Source: Angelakisella sp.
GTDB taxonomy: Bacteria > Bacillota > Clostridia > Oscillospirales > Ruminococcaceae
Assembly (NCBI GenBank): GCA_022794295.1
Contig: JAAWEO010000029.1
Location: 1-17,543, forward strand
DNA: 17,543 bases
Reading direction: 5' to 3'
Numbering within the stretch: position 1 is the first letter of the stretch; each line of letters opens with the position of its first letter. Of this stretch, positions 1 to 7,198 are shown one piece after another. The position numbers and the translations under genes are program-made. The notes under the pieces were generated by a model. The model did no database searches, had not been told where the DNA came from, and was given only the letters and a program-made list of their open reading frames with translations.

Positions 1-31
1 ACCTTGATCTATTACCAGCGTGTTCCTACTG

Positions 32-64
32 ATGGCGCCAGGCGGCTGGGCTAGGTGGCGCCAT
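32..64. repeat. Palindromic hairpin in the left intergenic region
   Basis: Arms ATGGCGCCA (32-40) and TGGCGCCAT (56-64) are perfectly complementary around a 15-nt loop and are followed by a short A-run. A 10-nt direct repeat, TTACCAGCGT, lies at 12-21 and again at 81-90. No credible coding sequence covers positions 1-405, so this is a repeat-rich intergenic segment. The hairpin may belong to the same mosaic of palindromes as the element at 131-206, or it may be the terminator of a gene to the left of the window. Confidence 0.45.
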
Positions 65-130
65 AAAAATGTGCTGCCGCTTACCAGCGTCCGGGCTTTA
101 GCGGCCGGAGGCTCGTTGGCCGGATAAGGT

Positions 131-206
131 GATTTTCGCTGCGGCGAAAATCGGAGCCCTTCGGGCTAAGGCCGCTTCGCGGCTAGGGCCTGCGGGCCGG
201 GGTGGG
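131..206 (+). repeat. Dispersed palindromic repeat, left copy
   Basis: This is an array of hairpins. GATTTTCGC/GCGAAAATC (131-152, loop TGCG) is followed by GAGCCCTTCGGGCT (154-167), GCCGCTTCGCGGC (171-183) and a GGCC-type palindrome. The 54 nt at 153-206 match the reverse complement of 17397-17450 at 50 of 54 positions by direct comparison, and weaker similarity continues to about 242. Two copies in one window, both intergenic, point to a dispersed repeat family of the REP/BIME kind. Confidence 0.75.
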
Positions 207-283
207 AACGGCTGATGTGCCGGGTGGCGGGGGTGGTTTTGGGGGAGGTGTATAAGTCTTTTGTTATATAAAATTCAGATATT

Positions 284-318
284 TTGTATTGGACGAATAC
301 CAGAAAATATACTACAAT
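284..318 (+). promoter_or_regulatory. citD: Candidate citDEF promoter with inverted repeat
   Basis: This AT-rich island stands out from its GC-rich surroundings. Two sigma-A-like pairings with 18-nt spacers are possible: TTGTAT (284-289) with TATACT (308-313), and TTGGAC (289-294) with TACAAT (313-318). An inverted repeat GTATT-N5-AATAC (286-300) overlaps the -35 region and could be an operator. Transcription would start near 320-326 and leave an 80-nt leader before citD. The choice between the two pairings is not settled by sequence alone. Confidence 0.5.
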
Positions 319-330
319 ATAAGGGTGATA

Positions 331-376
331 GGAAGGATTTTTTGGAGAAAACCCCAGCCAATAAAATCCCACTTCC
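331..376 (+). promoter_or_regulatory. Leader stem-loop upstream of citD
   Basis: Three stacked helices can form in the citD leader: GGAAG (331-335) with CTTCC (372-376), GATTTT (336-341) with AAAATC (363-368), and TTGG (342-345) with CCAA (358-361). They are separated only by small bulges (369-371 and 362), giving about 15 pairs around a 12-nt loop. No U-run follows, so it is not a simple terminator. It could stabilise the mRNA or bind a regulator. It matches no riboswitch class that I recognise. Confidence 0.4.
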
Positions 377-405
377 CAATGACGGATCAGAAAGGTTGTG
401 TTGTG

Positions 406-708
406 ATGAAGGTCATGAAGCCGGCGGTAGCCGGGACCCTGGAATCCAGCGACGCCCAGGTGACGGTGGAGCCTGGTGTCCAGGGGATCCAGCTGGATAT
501 CCAAAGCAGCGTTCTCAACCAGTACGGCAAGCAGATCAAGGCCACTATTCTGGAGACCCTCCAGCGGCTGGAGGTCACCGACGCCCAGGTGACGGTAGTG
601 GACAAGGGCGCTTTGGACTGCACCCTGAAGGCCCGGGTGGAGTGTGCCGTATTCCGCAGCTGTGACGCCAGCGGCGCCAATATTCCGTGGGGAGGTGCTG
701 TAAGATGA
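406..708 (+). CDS. citD: Citrate lyase acyl carrier protein (gamma subunit) CitD
   Basis: This is the small acyl carrier subunit of cytoplasmic citrate lyase, which cleaves citrate to acetate and oxaloacetate. It carries the phosphoribosyl-dephospho-CoA prosthetic group. The N-terminus contains PAVAGTLESSD, the family attachment motif, and with the start at 406 the acceptor serine is Ser14, as in E. coli CitD. The VDKGALDC motif is also conserved. The protein has 100 residues, the usual size. A ribosome-binding site AGAAAGG lies 10 nt upstream; an in-frame GTG at 403 is an alternative start. The TGA stop (706-708) overlaps the citE ATG (705), so translation is probably coupled. Confidence 0.93.
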   Translation: MKVMKPAVAGTLESSDAQVTVEPGVQGIQLDIQSSVLNQYGKQIKATILETLQRLEVTDAQVTVVDKGALDCTLKARVECAVFRSCDASGANIPWGGAVR

Positions 709-1616
709 TCCCACGTCCCAAGCCGGAGCGTTTTCGCCTTCGCCGCACAATGATGTTTATGAACGCCCAGAAGCCCGGCCTCATCAAGGACGCCTACATT
801 TACGGGGTGGACAGCATCATGCTGGACCTGGAGGATGCCGTGGCGGAAAACCAGAAGGACGCCGCCCGGTTCTCCCTTTACCACGCCCTCAAAACCATCG
901 ATTACGGTGACACCGAGGTCATCGTCCGCATCAACGGCCTGGACACCCCCCACTGGCAGGAGGACATCCGGGTCTGCGTGGCCGGCGGGGCCGATGGCAT
1001 CCGCATTGCCAAGTGCGAAAGCGCCCAGGATGTAAAAACTGTGGAGGAGGCCACCCTGGCCGCCGAGCGGGAGTTCGGGGTGGAGGAGGGCCGCACCCTC
1101 CTGATGGCCGCCCTGGAGAGCCCCAAGGGCATTCTGAACGCCTACGAGATCTGCACCGCCTCCGACCGCCTCTTTGGGGTAGCTATCTCCGGCGGCGATT
1201 TCCGCAAGTGCATGCAGGTCGGGGTGGTTCCTGGCGGCATTGAGATGCTGGCCGCCCGGGGGCAGATGCTCCTGGCCGCACGGGCCGCAGGGGTCCAGTG
1301 CTTTGATACCGTTTTCACCGACCTGGACGACATGGAGGGCTTTCTTGCCGAGGTCAAGCAGAACAAGGAAATGGGCTTCGACGGAAAGAGCCTTATCAAC
1401 CCCAAGCAGATCACAGCGGTCCACCAGATCTTCGCCCCCACCCAGAAGGAGATCGCCGCTGCCGAAAAGATTGTCCGGGCCATGCGGGAGAACGCGGACA
1501 AGGGGATCGGCGTCTTTACTGTGGATGGCAAGATGATCGATCTGGCCTTCCTGCCCGGCGCCGAGCGCACCATCAAGCTGGCCAAGGCCAGCGGACTGTA
1601 CGAGGGGGATCTGTAA
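705..1616 (+). CDS. citE: Citrate lyase beta subunit (citryl-CoA lyase) CitE
   Basis: CitE is the HpcH/HpaI-type TIM-barrel subunit that cleaves citryl-ACP into oxaloacetate and acetyl-ACP. The 303-residue protein shows the family hallmarks: LEDAV at 42-46 (acidic metal-site region), VRING at 73-77 with the substrate Arg, ALESPKGI near 136-143 with the conserved Glu, and GFDGKSLINPKQ at 224-235. The start at 705 is supported by GGAGGTG at 690-696 with an 8-nt spacer; an in-frame GTG at 687 lies before that site. The gene overlaps citD by 4 nt and is followed by citF after a single base. Length and motif spacing are normal, so it should be active. Confidence 0.95.
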   Translation: MIPRPKPERFRLRRTMMFMNAQKPGLIKDAYIYGVDSIMLDLEDAVAENQKDAARFSLYHALKTIDYGDTEVIVRINGLDTPHWQEDIRVCVAGGADGIRIAKCESAQDVKTVEEATLAAEREFGVEEGRTLLMAALESPKGILNAYEICTASDRLFGVAISGGDFRKCMQVGVVPGGIEMLAARGQMLLAARAAGVQCFDTVFTDLDDMEGFLAEVKQNKEMGFDGKSLINPKQITAVHQIFAPTQKEIAAAEKIVRAMRENADKGIGVFTVDGKMIDLAFLPGAERTIKLAKASGLYEGDL

Positions 1617-1617
1617 G

Positions 1618-3177
1618 ATGAAAAATGCAGTAGGCAGAGAGATCCCGGACCAGCTGCTGACAGGCGGCAGAGAGGTCTATCAGGGGAAGAACCATATGGA
1701 CGGGCGGGAGTTTACCAAGGCTGCCCCCACCGTCAAGCGGTATGAAAAGCCGGTAGAGACCAAGGTGGTCTCCTCCATCCGGGAGGCACTGGAGCAGTGC
1801 GGCGCCAAAAGCGGCATGACCTTCTCCTTCCACCACCACCTTCGGGACGGGGACTATGTGATGAACCAGGTGATGGCAGAGGCGGTTGCCATGGGGCTCA
1901 CCGACCTGACCATTGCCGCCAGCTCCACCGGGGCGGCCCACGACCCCATCGCTCAGTACATCAAGGAGGGCATCGTCACCGGCCTTCAGACCTCCGGCAT
2001 CCGGGGGAAGATGGGGGAGGTGGTCTCCCAGGGGTATCTGAAGACCCCTGCCATCCTCCGCAGCCATGGCGGGCGGCCCCGGGCCATCGAGGCCGGGGAG
2101 GTCCACATTGACATCGCCTTTGTGGCGGCCCCCACCGCCGACAAAATGGGCAACTGCAAGGGCTGGGGCGGCAAATCGGACTGCGGCTCTATGGGCTACG
2201 CCATGACCGACGCCAAGTACGCTGACAAGGTCATCGTCATCACCGACTGCCTGGTGGATTATCCCAATATGCCCGCCAGCGTGGAGGCCATCGACGTGGA
2301 CGCGGTGGTCGTGGTGGAGGAAATCGGCAATCCCAAGAAGATCGCCTCCGCCGCGGCCCGGATGACCCAGAACCCCCGGGACCTGATGATGGCGGAAAAC
2401 TGCGCCCGGGTCATGGAGGCTACCCCCTATTTCAAGGACGGGTTCTCCTTCCAGACCGGCGTAGGCGGTCCCTCCCTGGCGGTGAACCGCTTCCTGGAGG
2501 ACCGGATGGTCCAGAAGGGGATCAAAATGGGCTTCGCCATCGGCGGCATCACCACCCCTATGGTGGAGCTTCTGAAAAAGGGTCTGGTGGGTAAGGTCAT
2601 CGATGTTCAGGACTTCGACCTGGGCGCCGTGGAGAGCATCGGCCGTACCCCCGGCCATTACGAAATGAGCGCCAGCCAGTACGCCAACCCCGCCAACAAG
2701 GGCGCCTTTGTGAACCAGCTGGACTTTGTCATTCTGGCCGCCCTGGAGGTGGATACCAGCTTTAACGTCAACGTCCTCACCGGCTCGGACGGCACCCTCC
2801 GTGGGGCTCCCGGCGGCCACCCCGACACCGCGGCAGGGGCCAAGTGCTGCATCATCGTCACCCCCCTGATCCGGGGCCGGATGGCAACCATCTGCGAAAA
2901 GGTGGTTACGGTCACCACCCCCGGGGACTGCATCGACGTAGTGGTCACCGACTACGGCATCGCCGTGAACCCCCTCCGCCAGGATATTATCGCCTGGCTG
3001 GACGAGGCCGGCATCCAGCATGTCACCATCGAGAGCCTGAAGGAAAAGGCCTACTCCATTGTGGGCCGCCCCGAGGAGCTCCAGTGGGAGGACAAGGTGG
3101 TAGCCGTTGTGGAGGCCCGGGACGGCACCATCCTGGACGTGGTCCGCAAGATCAAGCCCTACTCCTTCGAGGAATAA
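1618..3177 (+). CDS. citF: Citrate lyase alpha subunit (citrate CoA-transferase) CitF
   Basis: CitF exchanges the acetyl group on the acyl carrier protein for citrate, forming citryl-ACP for CitE. The 519-residue protein (E. coli CitF is about 510) keeps the family landmarks: GMTFSFHHHLRDGD at about 66-79, the ASSSTGAAHDP region, SHGGRPRAIEAGE, and NVLTGSDGTLRGAPGGH in the C-terminal half. The start codon lies one base after the citE stop, with GAGGGGGAT upstream. It is the last gene of citDEF and is followed by a strong bidirectional terminator. The accessory genes citC (ligase), citX and citG (prosthetic-group synthesis and transfer) are absent here and must lie elsewhere if the enzyme is to be activated. 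Confidence 0.95.
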   Translation: MKNAVGREIPDQLLTGGREVYQGKNHMDGREFTKAAPTVKRYEKPVETKVVSSIREALEQCGAKSGMTFSFHHHLRDGDYVMNQVMAEAVAMGLTDLTIAASSTGAAHDPIAQYIKEGIVTGLQTSGIRGKMGEVVSQGYLKTPAILRSHGGRPRAIEAGEVHIDIAFVAAPTADKMGNCKGWGGKSDCGSMGYAMTDAKYADKVIVITDCLVDYPNMPASVEAIDVDAVVVVEEIGNPKKIASAAARMTQNPRDLMMAENCARVMEATPYFKDGFSFQTGVGGPSLAVNRFLEDRMVQKGIKMGFAIGGITTPMVELLKKGLVGKVIDVQDFDLGAVESIGRTPGHYEMSASQYANPANKGAFVNQLDFVILAALEVDTSFNVNVLTGSDGTLRGAPGGHPDTAAGAKCCIIVTPLIRGRMATICEKVVTVTTPGDCIDVVVTDYGIAVNPLRQDIIAWLDEAGIQHVTIESLKEKAYSIVGRPEELQWEDKVVAVVEARDGTILDVVRKIKPYSFEE

Positions 3178-3199
3178 AAGCCGGCTCCCCCGGGAGCAG

Positions 3200-3245
3200 A
3201 AAAAGCCTCCCGCTGCAAAGCAAAATGCAGCGGGAGGCTTTTTCT
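3200..3245. terminator. Bidirectional intrinsic terminator between citF and the minus-strand operon
   Basis: The 13-bp perfect stem GCCTCCCGCTGCA (3205-3217) / TGCAGCGGGAGGC (3226-3238) has an 8-nt loop, a T-run after it on the plus strand and an A-run before it. It therefore terminates in both directions and serves the convergent citDEF and FNT-side transcripts. A smaller hairpin, GCTCCCCCGGGAGC (3184-3197), sits just upstream. Confidence 0.92.
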
Positions 3246-3330
3246 ATTATCAGAGCCTATTCAAAATCCCTCGCACGCCGCCTTTCTAAGGAGACCTTCC
3301 TGGGCCTTTTTCGGGAGAAGGCCGCCCTTT

Positions 3331-3516
3331 TTACCGTTTGAAGGGGGCGATCAGCAGAAACACCATTATGATCAGGTACACGGCATAAAGGAAATAGGTC
3401 ACGCCGTTGCTCCACGGAAAAGACGCGGTGGGATGGGTGATGGCATAGGCCAGAAATACCACTGCCGCAGCCAGCATGACCGCTCCTGCTAGCCTAGATT
3501 TTTTCTTTGACAGCAT
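3331..3516 (-). CDS. Small two-helix membrane protein, function unknown
   Basis: This 61-residue protein has a basic N-terminus (MLSKKKSR) and two predicted transmembrane stretches, about 9-27 and 38-57, joined by a short loop with HPTASFPWSNG. I do not recognise a family. It is likely real because the ribosome-binding site AAGGAGGA lies 9 nt before the ATG and is fused to the stop codon of the FNT gene (TAAGGAGGA), so the two are probably translated together. It is the last gene of the minus-strand run and reads towards the bidirectional terminator. A link to the channel is suggested only by this coupling. Confidence 0.75.
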   Translation of the reverse strand: MLSKKKSRLAGAVMLAAAVVFLAYAITHPTASFPWSNGVTYFLYAVYLIIMVFLLIAPFKR

Positions 3517-3530
3517 GAGAGTTTTCCTCC

Positions 3531-4334
3531 TTAGTTCCGGTCAGTTTTCAGATAAATCGCCCAATAGGCCCAGGCCAGGACCATCCCCCCTGCCAGATTC
3601 CCCAAGGTCACCGGCAGAAGATTTGCGAAAAGGAAATTCCCCCAGGTGAGGGCGGAGGCATTTTGGGCCAGGGCGGCATAGGCGGGGTCCCCCAGGGCCA
3701 GCAGGCCGGCGGGGATGTAATAGAGGTTGGCGACACAGTGCTCGAAGCCGCAAAGGACGAACAGGAAGATGGGGAAAAACAGGGCCGCCACCTTTCCGGC
3801 GGCGTCTTTGGCTGCCATTGCCATCCAAACCGCCAGGCAAACCAAAAGGTTGCAGAACACCCCCCGGAGAAAGGCATCCCCGAAGGAGAGGGAGCACTTG
3901 GCCGCTGCGGCGGCAACGGCTCCGGCGGCCACACTGCCGTTCAGCAGGTCAAAGGTGTGGCTGTACACAGCACCGGCGGCAATCAGAAATCCCCCCAGGG
4001 CGTTGCCCAGATAGACCACAAGAAGGTTCCGGGCAAAGGCGCCAGGGGAAACCTCCCCGTGAAGCACCGGAATGAGGATAAGGCAGTTGCCGGTGAACAG
4101 CTCGCTGCCGGCCAGCAGCACCATGGTCAGCCCAGCGGGAAATATGGCGGCACTGAGGACTCGCCCGGCACCGGCGCTCCCGGCACCGGCGGAGGCCACC
4201 GAAGCCCCCAGTCCCGCCAGACCGATGTAAGCCCCTGCCAGCACTGCCAGCAGGAACAGCTTCCCCAAGGGCATGCGGGCCTTGGCGCCGCCGATGGCAA
4301 GGTAGTTTTTCGCGATCTCTCCAGGTGTGTTCAT
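3531..4334 (-). CDS. Formate/nitrite transporter (FNT) family channel, FocA-like
   Basis: This is a pentameric-type inner-membrane channel for formate or a related small anion. The 267-residue protein has six hydrophobic segments and the FNT landmarks: GSELFTGN at 76-83 (omega-loop region), CNLLVCLAVWMA at 161-172, FEHCVANLYYIPAG at 197-210 with His199 in the position of the FocA pore histidine, and NLLPVTLGNLAGG at 238-250. I chose the start at 4334 because AGAAAGGA lies 7 nt upstream and the preceding 13 codons look non-coding. It follows the DUF4015 gene after 35 nt and is coupled to the 61-residue membrane protein. Formate is the most likely substrate given the fermentative setting, but nitrite or hydrosulfide cannot be excluded. 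Confidence 0.9.
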   Translation of the reverse strand: MNTPGEIAKNYLAIGGAKARMPLGKLFLLAVLAGAYIGLAGLGASVASAGAGSAGAGRVLSAAIFPAGLTMVLLAGSELFTGNCLILIPVLHGEVSPGAFARNLLVVYLGNALGGFLIAAGAVYSHTFDLLNGSVAAGAVAAAAAKCSLSFGDAFLRGVFCNLLVCLAVWMAMAAKDAAGKVAALFFPIFLFVLCGFEHCVANLYYIPAGLLALGDPAYAALAQNASALTWGNFLFANLLPVTLGNLAGGMVLAWAYWAIYLKTDRN

Positions 4335-4369
4335 CACATCGTCCTTTCTTCTGCTGCCGGGACCTTGGG

Positions 4370-5698
4370 TCATGCCCCGGGGCGGGGCAGGTTCCCGTAC
4401 TCCCCCGCCGGATCCAGGTAGATCATCTCCTCGATCCCCGCCTGGCGGACCGCCCGTACCTGGGCCTCCACCTCCTCCGGGCCATAGGGCTTATTGCCCG
4501 ACTGGCTTAAAATGCCGGAGGTATAGGCCTGGATCACCGCTGCCAGGGGGACCCGGGGGGCTTCCTCTCTGTCCTCTGTCTCCCCTTCCCCTTCTTCACC
4601 GTCTCCACCTGTCTCCAGCCCCAGGGCCGGCCCCGCGGCCTTAAGGCCCTGGGAAACCGTCTTGTAGGGGTCAAGGGCCGGGGAGGACAGGGTAAGGACC
4701 TCGCTGGTGACACCATTGCCGAACTGCTCCGGCATCACCTCCACCACCCCGCACCCGGCGGCGGCCAAAAGGCTTCCCACGTCGTCCCCGTACCGCACAT
4801 CGCTGAGCCCCGCGGCGGAGATCAGATTTACCGTCACCGCCACCTGGCTTCCCGTCCGGTCCCCGGCGGCCTTTGCCCGGGCAAGAAAGCCAGCCAGAAT
4901 GGCGGACTTATCCAGGGGGCCGGTGTTGCCGTAGGTGGCCAGGTCCAGGGCCACCCCCTCCGGGAACTGGACCCCATCCAGCAGGATGGTACCCACCCCG
5001 TTTCGGGCGGCCTCCTCGGCCAGGGCGATGATGTAGTCCTGGGCCTCGGTATTATTGGGGTTCAGCCAGGGCTTGCCGCCGTTGGCCTGGGAATTGTCGA
5101 TCCAGTTTACCGTGCTGTTCATATACTTTACCGCCGATTCGTACATGTGGGCGGTGGCGGTGCGGTCCCGGAAGGCGTACAGCCGCCCCACCGGGGTCAT
5201 CCCCGCCTGCCGGAGCCGGGCGGTCTTTTGCTGCAGGTCATAGGCGGTCTCCGACTGGGCGCGGTTCAGGGCCACCCGCTCCAGCTCGCTTTGGTAGCGG
5301 ACAATGCCAGTGGCATCCTTCAGATCAAAGACGATCCCCGTCACCCCTTTTTCCTTCAGGGAGGCCAGCTCCTGCTCCAGCCGCTCCTCGTCCTCCATGA
5401 TCTCCGGGGGGAGGTAGACCGCAGACGAGGGGAAAACGGCCTCCTGCTCCGGTTCCTCCTCGGGAATAACGGAGGGGGGCTCCGGAACAGCGGGACCCGG
5501 CACCGGGTCCGGCGGCTCCGGCGCCGAAGGGGCAGGGGGCTCCCAGCTGGTGATAAAATCGTACACCAGTGGGTAGGCGGTCCAGCCCACCACCAGGGCG
5601 GCCACCCCCAACAGGACAGTGGCCGCCGCCGCCCGGGCCCCCTGCTTGCGCTTTTGGACCCTGGCATGGTCATACCGTTTGATCTTAAATTCCTTCAT
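4370..5698 (-). CDS. Membrane-anchored DUF4015 putative glycoside hydrolase-like protein
   Basis: The 442-residue protein has a basic cytoplasmic N-terminus, one transmembrane helix at about 22-46, a Pro/Glu-rich linker at about 52-85 and an extracytoplasmic TIM-barrel-like domain. Segments such as GVTGIVFDLKDATG, GRLYAFRD, PWLNPNN and GTILLDGVQFPEG resemble the DUF4015 family, which is related to glycoside hydrolases; no enzyme activity has been firmly assigned as far as I know. The start at 5698 is set by AAGGAG 6 nt upstream. A 130-nt gap separates it from the rnfA-like gene, the longest gap in this run, and I see no convincing promoter or terminator there. A low-complexity acidic insert (GGDGEEGEGETEDREE) lies near the C-terminus. 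A role at the cell wall is inference. Confidence 0.8.
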   Translation of the reverse strand: MKEFKIKRYDHARVQKRKQGARAAAATVLLGVAALVVGWTAYPLVYDFITSWEPPAPSAPEPPDPVPGPAVPEPPSVIPEEEPEQEAVFPSSAVYLPPEIMEDEERLEQELASLKEKGVTGIVFDLKDATGIVRYQSELERVALNRAQSETAYDLQQKTARLRQAGMTPVGRLYAFRDRTATAHMYESAVKYMNSTVNWIDNSQANGGKPWLNPNNTEAQDYIIALAEEAARNGVGTILLDGVQFPEGVALDLATYGNTGPLDKSAILAGFLARAKAAGDRTGSQVAVTVNLISAAGLSDVRYGDDVGSLLAAAGCGVVEVMPEQFGNGVTSEVLTLSSPALDPYKTVSQGLKAAGPALGLETGGDGEEGEGETEDREEAPRVPLAAVIQAYTSGILSQSGNKPYGPEEVEAQVRAVRQAGIEEMIYLDPAGEYGNLPRPGA

Positions 5699-5828
5699 GG
5701 CATTCTCCTTTTGGGATAGTCTGCCCAAAAAGGGTGGCGATTATTGGAAGGCCGGACTCCGGGTCGATAGCCATGGGATACAGGCAGGACCGAAGTCCCC
5801 GGCGGTGTCAACGACCAGAATATCCTTT

Positions 5829-6455
5829 TTACAGCGCGAGCTGGTGCCCCACCAGCCCGAAAAGGGCCAGGGACAGCAGTCCCAGGTAGATAAACAGAAT
5901 CGGCGCGCCGCGAAAGGCACGGGGGATGTCGCTCAGGTCCAGGCGCTCCCGGATGGACCAGCAGATCAGCATCGCCAGAGCATACCCGCCCCCGGCCCCC
6001 AGGGCCATCCACATGGATTCCCCCAGGGCGCTGTTGCCGAAGCCGGTGACCAGCAGCACCCCCAGGGGCAGAAAGCCGAAGGCAATGGCCGTGTGCAGCT
6101 TGTACCGCTTCTTGCTGGTCTCCTTTCCCTTCTTCCTGCGCACCAAAATGATCCCGCCCATAATGCAAAGGAATGCCACCGTAAAGATCCCCAGAAAAAC
6201 CGGGGGCTGAAGGTGGGCGGGCAGCAAGGGAAAGTGCCTGGAGATCAGCCACCGGCCAAGCCAGCCGCTTACGGCGGCCAGCACCGCCATCAGGGTGACG
6301 ATCCACCCCTCCCGAAGTGCCCGGGCGGGGGTGAATTCCTCGTAATCCAGCTCCCCCAGGCCAAAGGCCCGGACCAGGACCAGGTTTTCGCTGACAGCGG
6401 CGGTAAGGGCGGTGAGGAACATCCCCTTGAGGGTGCTGAAAAGCACAGCGATCAC
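5829..6455 (-). CDS. rnfA: RnfA-like membrane subunit lacking the iron-sulfur cysteines
   Basis: This 208-residue polytopic membrane protein is homologous to RnfA/NqrE; the symbol marks family only. Its C-terminal half keeps IRERLDLSDIPRAFRG (168-183), matching the RnfA signature IRERL..DVP..FRG. Canonical RnfA has one Cys in a GLCPF motif and one in TTNC, which bind a [2Fe-2S] cluster in the membrane. Here the first reads GLGEL (32-36) and the second region reads FLPLGVLLVTG (128-138), both without Cys. A charged loop, RRKKGKETSKKR (106-117), separates the halves. The GTG start at 6455 overlaps the rnfE-like stop (GTGA) and has GGAGGAGAGG just upstream. Loss of the cluster ligands suggests that it no longer conducts electrons as RnfA does. 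Confidence 0.82.
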   Translation of the reverse strand: MIAVLFSTLKGMFLTALTAAVSENLVLVRAFGLGELDYEEFTPARALREGWIVTLMAVLAAVSGWLGRWLISRHFPLLPAHLQPPVFLGIFTVAFLCIMGGIILVRRKKGKETSKKRYKLHTAIAFGFLPLGVLLVTGFGNSALGESMWMALGAGGGYALAMLICWSIRERLDLSDIPRAFRGAPILFIYLGLLSLALFGLVGHQLAL

Positions 6456-7198
6456 AGAACCTCTCCTCCTTCCTCCCGGGCGGACCGCAGCCGCCCCAGC
6501 TCCGCCATCAGGCGGCGGATCCACTGGTAGCCGGCGGAAAAGACCCCGAACATAATAAACCCGAAGAAGGGCATCTGGGCCCCTGCCAGGCGCAGCGGCT
6601 CCGGCAGTACAAAGCCCCACAGGGAGCCGTAGGTCAGCACCTCCCGAATGGCGGAGATCACCAGGGCGGCCAGGGCAAAGCCCCCGGTGTACCGCAGGGC
6701 CCAGGCCCCCGCCGCCGGCAGGGTGGTGATCCGCTTGCCGGTAAACACCGCAGAGACCACCGCCGCCGAGGCCAGCAGGTACAGGTAGATGCCCAGGGAG
6801 TCGGTGATCTCCACCGAGATAAAGCGGATAACATAGTAGGAAAGGGAGGCCAGGAACATGGCCGCCATGGTCCATACCGGGGTCCCCAGCCAGTAGGGGA
6901 AGCGGAGCTTCTGCCGGAGCAGCAGGCTGAGGATCACGGTGGGCACCAGCACCACCGCCATAGCCAGGGAAAGGGCCACCCCGTTTTTCAGGGTGGTGGC
7001 GGCCACCACCAGGAAGGGGGCGGCAAAGGTGAGGTTGATGATCAGGGTCTTGTCCCCAAGGATGCGGCTGGCGCTTTGGGAGCTGTCCCGCTTCTGCTGG
7101 CGCTGGGCCTTAGGGGGTCTGGGGGGCTTCTGCCGGGGCTCCGGTGTCGGTGTCGAAGCCGGTCTCTCCGGAGAGGTCGATGGCAACCTTTCGTCCAT
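6452..7198 (-). CDS. rnfE: RnfE-like membrane subunit, cysteine-free, with Pro-rich N-terminus
   Basis: This 248-residue protein is related to RnfE/NqrD; the symbol marks family only. It opens with about 45 hydrophilic, Pro-rich residues and continues with about six membrane segments. AIREVLTYGSLWG (183-195) matches the RnfE pattern AIRE.L..GSL.G. The two cluster-binding Cys of RnfE normally lie in LGLCP and VNC motifs; the equivalent stretches here are PFLVVAATT (61-69) and LGIYLYLLASAAVVSA (135-150), and the protein contains no cysteine at all. The ATG at 7198 has AAAGGAGG 7 nt upstream and lies inside the 3' end of the rnfD-like gene, giving an 89-nt out-of-frame overlap. Four bases overlap with the following rnfA-like gene. 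Confidence 0.82.
   Translation of the reverse strand: MDERLPSTSPERPASTPTPEPRQKPPRPPKAQRQQKRDSSQSASRILGDKTLIINLTFAAPFLVVAATTLKNGVALSLAMAVVLVPTVILSLLLRQKLRFPYWLGTPVWTMAAMFLASLSYYVIRFISVEITDSLGIYLYLLASAAVVSAVFTGKRITTLPAAGAWALRYTGGFALAALVISAIREVLTYGSLWGFVLPEPLRLAGAQMPFFGFIMFGVFSAGYQWIRRLMAELGRLRSAREEGGEVL

Noticed and set aside
1..250. A tRNA, rRNA fragment or riboswitch in the hairpin-rich left end
   Set aside because: The hairpins do not fit a tRNA cloverleaf or any riboswitch core that I recognise; repeat DNA is the simpler reading.
387..1424. Long open frame on the minus strand opposite citD and citE
   Set aside because: It is an antisense shadow of high-GC codons; it has no ribosome-binding site or recognisable family, and the plus strand carries clear cit genes.
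5699..5828. A 29-codon frame beginning at an ATG between the rnfA-like and DUF4015 genes
   Set aside because: It has no ribosome-binding site and runs into the DUF4015 start. A TTGACA hexamer on the minus strand here (5811-5806) also lacks a -10 at a usable distance, so no promoter is claimed.
6456..6875. Upstream extension of the rnfA-like frame to 348 codons
   Set aside because: The extension is antisense-like, Gly/Pro/Arg-rich shadow of the rnfE-like gene in another frame. The GTG at 6455 with GGAGGAGAGG upstream gives a family-sized protein.
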